The notes beneath the pieces are model-generated. The model ran no database searches, was not told the origin of the DNA, and was given only the letters and a program-made list of their open reading frames with translations. The translations under genes and the position numbers were made by a program. This document shows positions 47,021 to 58,100 of a stretch of 64,000 nt of DNA, piece by piece. Origin of the DNA: Viola odorata (taxonomy: Eukaryota > Streptophyta > Magnoliopsida > Malpighiales > Violaceae). Location of the stretch: contig OY829539.1 in NCBI GenBank assembly GCA_963691705.1, positions 52,736,327 to 52,800,326 of the forward strand. The letters run 5' to 3'. Position 1 is the stretch's first letter. Each line of letters starts with the position of its first letter.

Positions 47021-49262
47021 TCATGGGCCCTCGCGAGCATCGCGATCACCATTCCTCCGCTTTTCTCCAGAAGAAGGAAGATCTCTCTCACCTTCGCCCA
47101 AACCCTTCAGTCTCTTGGAAGCGTAATCGTTCAGCACTGACGAGTCAACAGTTCCCTGGCGATAGAGACTCATAAATTCAGCAATACAAATATCCATGGT
47201 CTTGTTCTTCCACCAGGCTATCTTTGAAGGCACTTTGGCCAAATCCGCATCACGAGATGCTATCTCTTCGCGAAGGAAGATATTCTTTCTGTCAGCTACC
47301 ACCAATTCCACCTCCAGAAGGTCTATCTTAGCCTTCCCTTTTGATCTTTCTCGAGCAAGCTCAGCGCGACAGTCGTCCAACTCCGCCCGGGTCCGCTCTT
47401 GAAGCTGCGATAGCTCCGTTACCTTCCCTAAAGCAGCATTTAGTTCTCCCTTTAAATCAAGAGAAGGTCGAACCTTGTCACCATGATCCTCGAAAAAGTA
47501 GTTTAACTCGCGGAAGCAGGCCAGCATGTCAGTCAGAAGACGTGAATGGCGTACGTCGGGAGGGCGCCGCAAGAACTCTTCTTTGTCCTTCGAAGAAGTA
47601 AACATTTGCTCCACTATCGGGCCCACTGGTTCCTCTCGCGATGACGAGTCCGATACCCCTAAAGCACGGAGACCGTCGGTACTAAGGGAAGACAAGTCCA
47701 GCTGATAAGCAATGGGGCCTTGAAGACCTTGAGGGGAAAGATTGGCGATATAAGGAGGAGAGCAATTTTTTGCAGAATCACCAATGCCCGAAATCGAAGA
47801 AAGAAACAAGGGCTGAGGCTTCCGTGGGGAAGGAGCGATGGGATTCGGAGTTGGTAAGCTCACATCTGGAATAAAGGAGCGAATAGGGGAGCTAGGACCT
47901 CCAGACACCAAGGGAGAGCCCACCGCTGCCGAAGCCTCGTTAACCTTGGGAGGAATGGCAGAGGGCACCTTGGTAACTTCCGTCACTGGCAAGGGACCCG
48001 TAATGTGCGAGGCGTCAACCTCCTCGGAATGAACCCCATTGATTTCCTCCACGGAAGGAACTAGTGGGTCAGATTTCTCTTTGCGAACTCTTTTTACGAG
48101 ACGCTCCGTTTCGGCAGCAATCTCTTCGCTATCGTCCTCGGTTGACTCCGTTGAAGGATCACTTTTTCTGGACCTAAGTTTCATCCGTTGGGTAAGGGTG
48201 GCATGACGCAGCTCGGAACCAGTATCCATGCTTCCGTTATCACTGTCAACCTCTTCAATCACGGTATTACTTGGGGCCACTCCCTTACCGCGAGACGGTA
48301 GCCAATTCTCGAGAAAACGAGAAGGTCGGGCAGATGTGTTGCGTGTAGCGACGGTTTTGTTTCTCCTTCCTCGCTGCGGAATAGGCGGGCGACTAGAGCC
48401 TTCGGGTGGAGGAGAAGGAGGTAATGTCTGAAGCGGCACCACGTTTAGAGGAACATCCCTTTCCTCGGAGGATCGACCCTCAGCGTTACCTGCCGATAAA
48501 ATATTTTAATATGACAAGAAAGTCGAAGCGATATGGCGATAAAAGAAAAGACTCACCAACGACACATTCTGACAGAGGCCTGAACCGAGCAAATTCCCGA
48601 ATACGGAAAGACCCTTCTATTTCTAATAAGGCGTTAACATGGGATACATCCATACTAGACAACACATCTGGTTCTCGCCAAGCGGCACTAGTAATTTTTC
48701 GGTTGAAACCACCGCGCCAAAACCGAGAGGGCAAGCGAAGGGTGAAGAAGCCATCTTTCCAGTTGTCCACGTTCTCTTCGAAACCTTGAAAATTCCGCTA
48801 GAAAAACCAAACAAGAGCACCATTCCATCTTCGGGTAATATCCACTAAGCAGTTATGGCACCTCAAGGTGAAAAATGTGCGGAATAGATCTAGCGATGGA
48901 GCGAAAATATGCTTCATCTCACACGAGCGAAGAAAGGCGTAAAGCCCACACCAGGAAGGCGGAGTTATTTGAACAGGATTGAAATCGTAGTGGTCTAGCA
49001 GTTTCAACAGAGAAGTATGAAGCGGAAGACGAAACCCGTAGGTAAACATCTTAAAATAAACCAACCGGAACGTCCCCCATATGGCATCAGTAAGCCGAGT
49101 ATCCTTCAATGGGACAAAGGGGCGATATCCCGTGGGAAAAGTGATACCGTTCTCCTCTAACTCAGCCCTCAAAACCTCATTACAATCAAAAACACTACGA
49201 GCTCTCCTGACTTCGGGATCTAGAGGATTTTCGATAATTGCAGAAGGCCTAGCGCAAGACAT
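47021..49262 (-). pseudogene. Antisense gene B of the retrotransposon (Transposase_28-like duplicate)
   Basis: Exon 1 (49262-48557) and exon 2 (48489-47021) join in phase 1, the same intron phase and position as intron 1 of gene A, to a 725-codon frame. MFTYGFRLPLHTSLLKLLDH and FNPVQITPPSWCGLYAFLRS align with the PF04195-like part of gene A. VDNWKDGFFTLRLPSRFWRG aligns with the gene A segment after its own tryptophan. Exon 2 is basic and Pro/Ser-rich, then coiled coil (ELSQLQERTRAELDDCRAEL). One in-frame TAG at 48798-48800 splits exon 1; otherwise the frame is open. Intron 2 of gene A has no visible counterpart. Function is unknown. Confidence 0.72.
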
Positions 49263-49407
49263 AATGGAAGGGAAAGTAAAGCTATGGCAATAGAGAAACA
49301 AAATACCTGGAACAGAGAACCCCTCGAGAAGAAAGAAGCACAGAAGAAAGGAAATACGAAGAATTTCGAAATATTAGCAGAAAATACTAAAAGAGAAGAG
49401 TAAACTC

Positions 49408-49459
49408 CTTATAAAGGTTAAACCTAAAAAAGAAACAGCTTGTGAAAACAAAACACGTG
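49408..49459 (-). promoter_or_regulatory. TATA box and G-box of antisense gene B
   Basis: CTTTATAAGG on the minus strand (about 49408-49416) lies about 145 bp above the ATG. CACGTG at 49454-49459 lies 40 bp above the TATA box. Confidence 0.6.
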
Positions 49460-49681
49460 CAGAAGGGAAAAGGACGCGTGGACAGTCATCAATGTCTTTT
49501 GGGAGAAGACAGTTGCTGACTGAAAACCGAAAGGCGGTTGCGTCAAGCGAAAGGCCTATTCCCGCGATAATCCTGGAAACATAAAGAAAGAAAAGCGGCA
49601 GAAGAGCGAAAAGAAATAAAAACGTCATTTTATTATTTGGGAAAGCCATACGGCATCTACGAAGAGGCATGGTATGCCCAA

Positions 49682-50113
49682 CTATTCGCCATCAGACCAG
49701 GAGATGCCATAGCAGTAGACCACATCATCATCGTCCTCACCTAAAAGTGATGGATCTTCGCCAGCGAAAGGGAAAGGTTCCTCAACCCTCTCTCCCACGC
49801 GAGTGGATGATCGATCCGATTCCTCCTTGACAGACGGCGACACTGCTTTAACAGCTGAACAGGCGGAAGGAGCCCTTGGCGGTGACTCGTCAGGAGGGAA
49901 AGATGTTTCTCTCCCCTTCGAAGAGAAAGAAGCAAGAGAATCGAAGAATGACTTAGATGCCTTCGCAACATCTTTCCTCCGCCTCTTGCGGCACCGTCGG
50001 CGAGCAGGTGGCCTCCAGGGAGGCGACGGGGGAGGATTATCCGAATCAGGAGAAGTCGGAGGAGTTGGTGGAGAATCTCGGGCGAACGTATCTAAAAAAT
50101 GAGAATCAGCCAT
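49682..50113 (-). CDS. Antisense gene D of the retrotransposon: small Pro-rich basic/acidic protein
   Basis: The frame opens at ATG 50113 (MADSHFLDTFARDSPPTPPT) and gives 143 residues without interruption. It has a proline-rich start, a strong basic cluster ARRRCRKRRRKD that could be a nuclear localisation signal, a Ser-rich middle and an acidic end (LLGEDDDDVVYCYGISWSDG). I recognise no family. TATA-like CTATTTAAGG lies about 70 bp upstream and CACGTG about 60 bp beyond that. The intact frame inside a decayed element is notable, but chance cannot be excluded for a compositionally biased ORF. Confidence 0.5.
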   Translation of the reverse strand: MADSHFLDTFARDSPPTPPTSPDSDNPPPSPPWRPPARRRCRKRRRKDVAKASKSFFDSLASFSSKGRETSFPPDESPPRAPSACSAVKAVSPSVKEESDRSSTRVGERVEEPFPFAGEDPSLLGEDDDDVVYCYGISWSDGE

Positions 50114-50180
50114 GAGATCACAGAATATTAAGAAAGGGAAAAGCAATAAGGGGACGAAGAATAACGAAGGGGAGAAGATC

Positions 50181-50252
50181 CCTTAAATAGCCAGAAATTT
50201 GGGAAGAAAGGATCTTTGATCTTCTAACCCGACTCTTGAAAAAAGACACGTG
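50181..50252 (-). promoter_or_regulatory. TATA-like box and G-box of antisense gene D
   Basis: CTATTTAAGG (50181-50190, minus) and CACGTG at 50247-50252 repeat the TATA plus G-box layout seen upstream of antisense gene B. Confidence 0.5.
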
Positions 50253-50579
50253 TACAGCCTGAAGTGCAGATATGGATTTACAGTCACGCCTGTTGAGATT
50301 TTCCTCTGATCGAGGAAAACCGCAAAATCGCCCAATCAGTTGCCAGGACAACCGAGGCGTAGATTTAATGTTGAACAACCAATCAGAAAACCACCCAGTG
50401 GCTGAACCATTTTCAGTTGGGTTAAGAATATCTCCAAGAAAGACAAAGGGCGCATTAAAGAAGAAGAACAGTTGCAAAACGGCGTACTAAAACCAGTTTA
50501 TTTATTATGGCATAGGGGCTGGAAAGTACATTTACATGCCAGGAAGAAAAGAGAAAAGGCCCAAAGGGAGCCATCGCTA

Positions 50580-50957
50580 TCAGGCATCAGAGCCAGCATC
50601 CTCAGGCACTTCGGGAAGGTCTCTCAGAGAATCCATAACCAGAATTAGATCATGGGAGGTGGCTCTCATCCCCTTCAAACAGCACCCCAGCATATCCTTG
50701 CGCTGCTGCAACATGGCGATCACCACTTGAATCCGAGCGATGGAGGCAGCCAGCTTTGACACGCTTTCCAGAGGGCTGAAATCCTCCAGAGATGTAGCTC
50801 CCAGCCTGGAATGAAGAGGGGTCAACATTCCTTGCAGCTCCAGGATGACCTCAGAGGTCTTGACCAACATGTTCTCCAGGAACCCGACATCCCCATCATT
50901 GAGGTTCTTGAGAGAATGGCCTTTGGAAAGGAGAAAATTCTTAGTCAAATTATCCAT
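50580..50957 (-). CDS. Antisense gene C of the retrotransposon: 125-aa helical protein
   Basis: ATG at 50957 opens an uninterrupted 125-residue frame: MDNLTKNFLLSKGHSLKNLN, FLENMLVKTSEVILELQGML, VSKLAASIARIQVVIAMLQQ and RKDMLGCCLKGMRATSHDL. The heptad-like hydrophobic spacing predicts helices or a coiled coil. I do not recognise it. A good TATA box (CCTATAAATTGG, minus, 51007-51013 core) lies 50 bp upstream. It is the antisense gene nearest the 3' LTR, and any transcript would oppose the sense RNA. Confidence 0.55.
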   Translation of the reverse strand: MDNLTKNFLLSKGHSLKNLNDGDVGFLENMLVKTSEVILELQGMLTPLHSRLGATSLEDFSPLESVSKLAASIARIQVVIAMLQQRKDMLGCCLKGMRATSHDLILVMDSLRDLPEVPEDAGSDA

Positions 50958-51006
50958 GATGTAAATTGCCAGAGATGAGGAGAACGTGGGTGGAGAAAGT
51001 TCCCCA

Positions 51007-51013
51007 ATTTATA
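51007..51013 (-). promoter_or_regulatory. TATA box of antisense gene C
   Basis: TATAAAT within GGGGCCTATAAATTGGGG on the minus strand, 50 bp above the ATG at 50957. Confidence 0.6.
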
Positions 51014-51188
51014 GGCCCCAAGAGAGAGGCCTTGGAAAGAACAAAGAGGTCCTCAAAAGGCGAGCCGTCTCGTCACCCCTAAGGACTGATAAGCCTAAAG
51101 CGGAGTCAAAGGTTGATGCTCGTATGCCATCCGCGACATGAATGTTCGAAAGGATGCAAAATGAAATATGGAAAAACGCCAAAAGGCA

Positions 51189-51367
51189 CGATATCACGGG
51201 TAGCCATTACGTAAAAGCCATATGGTTACCGGTATCCACAGTGTAAGGCCGCGTTGATGTCGCAGGTAGCCCTAGATGCGTAAAACCTCGTCGACATCGC
51301 AGGCATCTGGTGGTATAAAGCCGCGCTAATCGTAGGCAGCTGATGGCGTAAAGCCGCGATGATATCG
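51189..51367 (+). repeat. Short diverged tandem repeat upstream of the 3' LTR
   Basis: About four copies of a roughly 36-bp unit, GATGTCGCAGGTAGC...GATGCGTAAAGCCGCG, occur between 51189 and 51367. The unit is specific to this region and partly shares GATATCG words with the LTR. Confidence 0.65.
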
Positions 51368-51936
51368 TTGTTTCCTTAAAGCGAAAGAGGAAAACGGGGC
51401 CCGCTTGACCTCAAACCCCTGTAAGTACAAAAGTTTACTAACTTCTCTATAAATACCTATCTCCTCCGTGTGTTTGCAATACACTTGAAAGGATGATGGA
51501 CTCGGAATGAATGCAAATCCACGACATGACCTGGTTGCCGTCTTTAGCGGTATCGCAAGTGACCCATCAACAACCCCTTCTATGGCAAGAATAAAGTTGA
51601 GACTCCGTAAGCCCTGACAAGAGGCCAAACAAACTAACATCGCTGGGTGAAAGCAATGCCCTTATGATCACGAGTGTAATAGCAGCGTCTCTCGTGGACC
51701 TCTTACCGCCTCAGAAAAGTAGGTCTCTGGATAAGAATGGCGGATGGAATTCGTTTGTTCACTGGAAAGCTTCAGAACTAAGTTCCAGCTTATCACTTAA
51801 CACGGTTAACGTCGAGCAGACAAAGAAACTCAGAGATCCTGCAGACATACCGCCCCACGAAAGAACAAGTTTCATCTAAGATTTCAGACATGGACAACCC
51901 TTGGTAAACACTCGGGCTCGTTTTCAATTGGGCTTA
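51368..51936. other. Region before the 3' LTR
   Basis: No coding frame is supported. The bases directly before the LTR (TTTTCAATTGGGCTTA) are not purine-rich, so no canonical polypurine tract is present here. Confidence 0.55.
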
Positions 51937-52460
51937 TGATAACAATCAAGACAGCCCTAACGGTGCTACCACACTTGCGGCTCCGACCAGGACGATTTCC
52001 CATAAGACCCGTAAGATATCTTCATATCGCCCGAGAATCAGTGAAGGATTCCTAGGATGGTCGACATCAGCGGGGGGGGGGGACTCAAGCGACTCTACAC
52101 GCACGGCACCATCCCATCCTAGGGACCCACGACCTTATCGCTCCCGGCAGCCCGTATGATATCGCTCATGACGTCATCTGTCGGTATCACTTGTGACGTC
52201 ACCATCAGACATCGCCTGGATTATTATCGTCAGGTATCGCCGAACAGGCCTATAAATACCCCTACTTTTCCAATCTGAAGGTAAGATCGAGATCATTGAG
52301 ACGAACCTCTGTTATTTTTGAAACCCGAACTGACTTAAGCATCGGAGTGTCTACGCCGGAGCCCCCCCTCCGGCGCTTTGCAGGTACATCCGACACCGAC
52401 CTCCACCGTTCCGATCAGGCACGACTCCAAATCTTACAAGATCAACATAGAATCTTATCA
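51937..52460 (+). repeat. 3' LTR
   Basis: The LTR is 524 bp, TGATAA...TTATCA, followed by the ATGAG duplication (52461-52465). Relative to the 5' LTR it has about 71 extra bases (about 52072-52150) starting with a run of ten G. It keeps the two TGACGTCA sites and TATAAATA. Confidence 0.93.
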
Positions 52461-52678
52461 ATGAGTTTTAGCATTCCCTCAACTCTGGTAGAATTTAATA
52501 ATAGCAGATGTCATATTGTGAAAGAGTTTACAATGACCATTTACCTAATTCTCACGCAAAGATAAAGATTCGAGGTTCTAATCTTTTGTCAAATGGCACC
52601 ATTCATTTACATATCAATGATGATTATAAGCAAGAGTTTGATACTATAACTAAATCTTTAGGGATGAGCTAAACTCAC

Positions 52679-53589
52679 TTGTTCATGTCCTCTTAATCTC
52701 AAATAACCCTGAAAGAGCTCTCGTTTAAAGTGGCAATCACCACTTAGATAACCAGAACGAATCTGCATGAAGCACAAACCTATGCGTAATGAAAATGAAA
52801 ACAGTAATAACAACTCCAACATTCTCCAATTGTTGTAATTAAATGCTAACACAAATGGAACTATTTATCACATTCAATTCGGAACCAAAATAAACCACAA
52901 GAAAACTTTAATTACAAGCATAAAGAATCTTACTTTGCATAAATCATATGCAATCCACTGAACTAGGAAAGAAAATAGAGGTGTAACTAATAAAATAATC
53001 AACCTGAAAGAGCAAAGAAACTTACCCCTTCTCTAGAGATAAAGCCTCTAGCAGCCTCCATATCACAGTTAACAACCTTGATGAAATTATGCTCAATCCC
53101 ACACCCAACTTTTTTTAAATGCTCCATCAAGAATTTCACAATAGGAACTACATTATCCCAAAAATATGAGAAAAGAAATTAACTTTATAAACAATCTTAT
53201 CACAAATCCTCGATTAGCCATCTTATTTCACCTGAAAACTAAGCATCCAAATGGAAAAGAAAGTAAAAAATAAAAAGCACAATCAATATCCTAGTTGAAG
53301 CTGAAACCCAACAATCCAAAACACAGAAATGGATTTTGACAAGCAACATAACTAATCGCAGAGGTAAATTGAGAAGTACCCATTTCATTATAGTATCAAT
53401 TCTAAGAAGAAGAAGAAATTCCAGTACTAGCTAAAACCCTAAAGCCTTGAATGTAAACATATGATAACATGAAAGAAGAATAATTAATCAAGTTTAAACC
53501 GTACTTCGAAGACTTTTTCGGATCATATCCTCGCATTTCTTCACCATTTGGCCGCGCGGTTAGGTTTTCATGTTAGGTTCCTTGGCCGT
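52679..53589 (-). pseudogene. ATP23: ATP23-like metalloprotease pseudogene, copy a (interrupted by the Gypsy element)
   Basis: Exon 1 (53589-53505) has ACG in place of the start codon and an in-frame TAA, but retains VKKCEDMIRKSLR. Exon 2 (53147-53026, VKFLMEHLKKVGCGIEHNFI then AARGFISREG) and exon 4 (52762-52679, IRSGYLSGDCHFKRELFQGY then LRLRGHEQ) are open and in phase. Exon 3, with the HELIH zinc site, is deleted between them. The retrotransposon lies in the following intron, and on its far side exon 5 is deleted near 36205. ATP23 is a mitochondrial inner-membrane zinc protease that processes Atp6 in yeast and was called Ku70-binding protein in other annotations. Confidence 0.85.
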
Positions 53590-54632
53590 TTCTTATTGAG
53601 ATTACACAGTTTTTACAAGTTCGGGTTCTTACAATTCAGATTTTTTCTATGTAACTCACTTCACTTCTCTTTTAGGATTAACTGAATCTCATTTTTCTAG
53701 TGGCTGTCTATAAAAGAAAAAGAAGGTGGGTCATTTTATTAATTGACTAAAAAATGATACGGTGAATTGAAATAAGAAACTTCAAACAACACAAAACTTA
53801 CATTGTCCACAAAAGTTGTCTAATGTGTTTAATCATCAAAAATTCCTCTGCTAACGATATTGTCAACCTGATCTAAAGAACAATTTGATTAAATAATATC
53901 ACATGATTAAAATGAAGTGAGACAACATTTATGCAAGAACTTTCTACATATTTAGAAACATGCCGATACAAACATGCATGAAACTTGATAACATATTATA
54001 TATCATATTGGATATTTTTTAAGCATGCATATTCTTTTCATAAGCATTTATATTGATATTAACATGGCTTATAATAACTGAATCACGACCATCAATATTT
54101 TTTCCAAGATCGTTGTCCATTACCACATGAAATAAAATGGTAAGGTGAGGATAATGCACATTTATTAAAACTAGAATCCATTGAAGTTCAATGCTAAACA
54201 ACATAAGTTTGAATATTAGATGTTAGGGAAAAATTGTACCTAGAAAAACAACATTTGAATTAGAACGCTGTGTGCAAATAATATTAATTATACACCACAT
54301 TGAAGTGGTGATGCTAAGTGTAATCAACCCATAACAAATTTGGAACTTAATACACATTGAAAAGTAGATTAACCATCCATACAAGCTCTGTTATGACGCT
54401 AAAACCTTCTCAAACCAATTACCATAAAGGTTAAACATCATGTGTTATCGAAAGTACATAAACGTAATGCTTCAATAGAAACTAGTTCTGTGTGCTTGAA
54501 ATTGAAACTTTTAGATAGACACTTCGTATTTGATTGTCATTGAAAATTAGTTGCTGCTATCCCCTCAAAAGCTAGTATGTGTGCTTGAAATAGAACGGTT
54601 TGGCAATAGCAACAACTAATTTAAGGCATGCA
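53590..54632. repeat. Repeat unit R2, non-coding part
   Basis: Sequence upstream of ATP23 exon 1 of copy a that matches R1 (35170-36205), R3 and R4. It ends abruptly at GCATGCAAGTA, just where exon 5 would begin, and joins R3. No gene was recognised. Confidence 0.7.
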
Positions 54633-55180
54633 AGTAGGTGGGTCATTTTATTAATTGACTAAAAGACGATACGGTGAATTGAAATAAGAAACTTCAAACA
54701 AGACAAAATTTACATTGTCCATAAAAATAGTCTAATGTGTTTAATCACCAAAAATTCCTCTACTGACGATATTATCAACCTAATCTAAAGAACAATTTGA
54801 GTAAATAATATCACTTGATTAAAATGAAGTGAGACAACATTTATGCAAGAACTTTCTACATAATTAGAAATATACCGATATAGACATGCATGAAACTTGA
54901 TAACATATTATATATCATATTGAATATTTTTTAAGCATGCATGTTTTTTTTCATAAGCATTTATATTGATATTAACATGACTTATAATAATTGAATCATG
55001 AGCATCAATATTTTCCCCAAGATCATTGTCCATAATCGCATGAAATAAAATAGTGAGGTGAGGATAATGTACATTTATCAAAACTATAATCCATTGAAGT
55101 TCTATGCTAAAAACCATAAGTTTGAATACTAGATGTTAGGGAAAAGTTGTACCTAAAAAAAAATAACATTTGAATTAGAA

Positions 55181-58100
55181 TAGGGATGACAATTGGGCGG
55201 GTATGGAGCGGGTAAGCACTATCCATACTCACACCCGTAAATTTGCGGGTAATCCATACCCGCACCCGCATCCATATGGAGCGGGTAAATGAAGAGTAAT
55301 TATACCCGCGGATAACCCGCGAATATCCATGGGTACCCGCAAATTTGGTTGAATTTCAAATTTCAATCAAATTAATATATAAAAAAATCAATATAATTTA
55401 ATAACAATACCTCATAATAATACGATACACTAATCCAACATAATAATCCATAATAATTCAACAAAGAAATAATAATTTATAAGAAAATACCATTTAATAA
55501 AAATAATAAACATTCCTATTTTCATTGGAATGCTCATGTGTACATGTTTTTTCTTTGGTTTGTACTTTTGCAAATGTGGCTTTTGCAAATGTGTACATGT
55601 TTTTACGGGTAAGAAATTCCGATTCCTTAAAATCATATCATAGATATTTTTTTAAACAATTTGATGATGTCTAATCTGCAATCATAATAATGAATGCATA
55701 TTCTTGATGTGAAAACTTTATTATAAGGCTAAACTACTATTTTAACTTTTATATTTGTAGATAAAATAATTAAATTAAGTCCCGTATAAGAAAATTATCT
55801 AAATTGTGTTTAGCTTAGAGGTGACAAAATAGGTCCACAGGACTAGTTCGGAACTCTCTTAGTTCCATTGAAAATCGGGACAGGTCAGACTCGACCCACT
55901 TAATTTAAACAGAAACCTCCCCCCAACTAAAAAAATTCAAATCAGGGTACCTACACTATTGGTCAACGACATCCACCTCCCTTGCCGTTAGTCAACCTAA
56001 CATTCTGTTACTTTCTACCTATTGTTGCCGGTTACTATTTATTTACCATAATGTCATTATCCATTAAATAATATAATTAATTTAAAAATCCAGAAATATA
56101 ATACAATTAATTTTAAAAATCTAAAAAAATAATCTAATTAATTTTAAAAATTCAGAAAAATAATACAATTAATTTATAAAATCCAAAAAAATAATCTAAT
56201 TAATTTTAAAAATTTAGAAAAATAATACAATTAATTTAAAAAATCCAAAAAAAATAATACAATTAATTTATAAATTCCAAAAAAATAATCTAATTAATTT
56301 TAAAAATTCAGAAAAATAATACAAATAATTTTAAAAATCCAAAAAAATAATCTAATTAATTTTAAAAATTAAATAATGTAATTAATTTTGCAGTTAACTA
56401 TTATATGGGAAAAAAGATATTTGGTTTTTTTGTTTTTTTGTTTGTTTTTGAGGGTAGTGTTTTCTTTTCATTAATAATAAATAATATAAAATTTAATTGG
56501 TCTTATTTATTTTACTCCTTTTTTTTTAATTTTAGTTTCACCAATTATTTTGATTTTTGTTTACACAAAAAAGATAGTTTAAAAACAGTGTTTAGAAATT
56601 AAAAAAAGAAAAAAAAGAATTATTTCTTTTCTTGTGAATTTTAATTTTTACCCTCCCCACTCCCCCACATTTAATTATATATTTTAAGTTATAGTCTTTA
56701 AGCCTTTTCAGTTGCACTAGAAGCAGCATATCATTTCATTTTCATTTCCTTTACTTTTTCCTTTCTTTGCTTTCTTATTTGACACAAAAATTGAAAGAAA
56801 CTGGAGCAGAGAGGGCGGTTGCTGTTTCCGCGGAGGAGGAGGAGATCACTGCTGCCGGTGGTGGTTCGTCAGGGCGGTTGCTCTTTTCTCTTTTCTTTTT
56901 TTCTTTTCTTCTCTTCCCTTTTCTTTTTCTTTACTGTTTGGATTGGGTTGTTTAAGCAATGGCTGTGGTGTTGGGTAAGGTTTGTTGGTGAGGCAGCGGT
57001 GGTGTGTTGGTTTTGGGTGTGTGAGCGGCTGTGGTGGCTGAGGCGGGTTTGGTGAGCGGCAGTGGCGGCGGTGTTTGGGCGGTGCGGCTATGTTGGTCGG
57101 ATGGGCTAGGTTGTGCTGCGGTTGGCGTTGCGGTGTGGCAGTTTTGGTCAGTTGGGTTTGACGGTTGGAGGTTGCAGCGCGGTGATGGAGGTTTGGTCGG
57201 GTCGGCGGCTTGGGAGAGGGATGGTTGTGATGGTTTTGTGGTGAATGTTGTGGTTTTGGTTGATACCGAGGTTGTTCAAGACTAGGGAGATTTGTTTCGC
57301 TAGGAAAGAATTAATTAAGATTAGAAATTGATTTTACAAATGAAGAAAAGGAAAGAAAAAATACAATTTCAAATGAACAAAAGGGTGTAATAAAATTGAT
57401 AATTTGAATTTTTATATTTTGTCTGATCTTTTAAATTATTTTTTTGGATTTTTTAAATTAATTATATTATTTTTCAAATTTTTTAAAATTAATTAAATTA
57501 TTTTTTGGAATAATAAAATAAGAAAGAAAGAAATTTTTAAATTAAATTTTTTTATATATAATTACCTGCTGCAACAGGTTTTAAAAAAAAAAACCTATTG
57601 TAGCAGGTAACCCTAACGGAATGTTAAAGTTGACTAACGGTAAGGGAGGTGGATCTCGTTTACCAATAGTACAGGTACCCCGATTTGAATTTTTTTAGTT
57701 GGGGGGAGGTTTTTGTTTAAAACTTTAGTACATGGGGCCTAATAACTATTACCCCTTATAAATAAGCCACTTGGATAACTCCAGTCCTGGCCCGCCTCAA
57801 CTAGACGGAACCTAATTAGTCTTATTTAGCCCATTTAAGCTATAATTTTTATTTTAAAAAAATAAGTTAAATAATTTTATGTTCACTTCTATAAACAACT
57901 TAGTTCTCATGAGAATCGTATTAATTATCATATTACTAATCAAATTTAATTATCTAAGTTAACAATTAAAAGATGGAATTGTAAAATAAAATTTTAAATT
58001 AAAATTAAATTAGAATAAAAAATAAAACAAACTAAGAAGAACAATCAAAATATTCATATATATAAAACCTAATAGAAGCTTTAATCTTAGTGTGTCAGAT

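Larger units (their letters stand above)
36584..52460 (+). mobile_element. Ty3/Gypsy LTR retrotransposon, Tat lineage, with antisense gene block
   Basis: Two LTRs (TGATAA...TTATCA) bound a 15,877-bp element flanked by the 5-bp duplication ATGAG. The sense strand holds gag, aspartic protease, RT, a first RNase H, a second archaeal-type RNase H and integrase. The integrase comes last, as in Gypsy elements. The dual RNase H, the DLNDACPKDCYPLP motif in RT and the lack of a chromodomain place it in the Tat (Ogre/Retand) lineage. Between pol and the 3' LTR lie about 9 kb with four antisense genes. It sits in intron 4 of an ATP23 pseudogene; the other array copies show the unoccupied site near 59232 and 62370. 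gag-pol carries two in-frame stops and a frameshift, so this copy is defective. Confidence 0.92.

Noticed and set aside
56767..57285. G-rich overlapping ORFs inside the nested element
   Set aside because: Low-complexity Gly/Trp/Val translations caused by G-rich composition; no recognisable domain.
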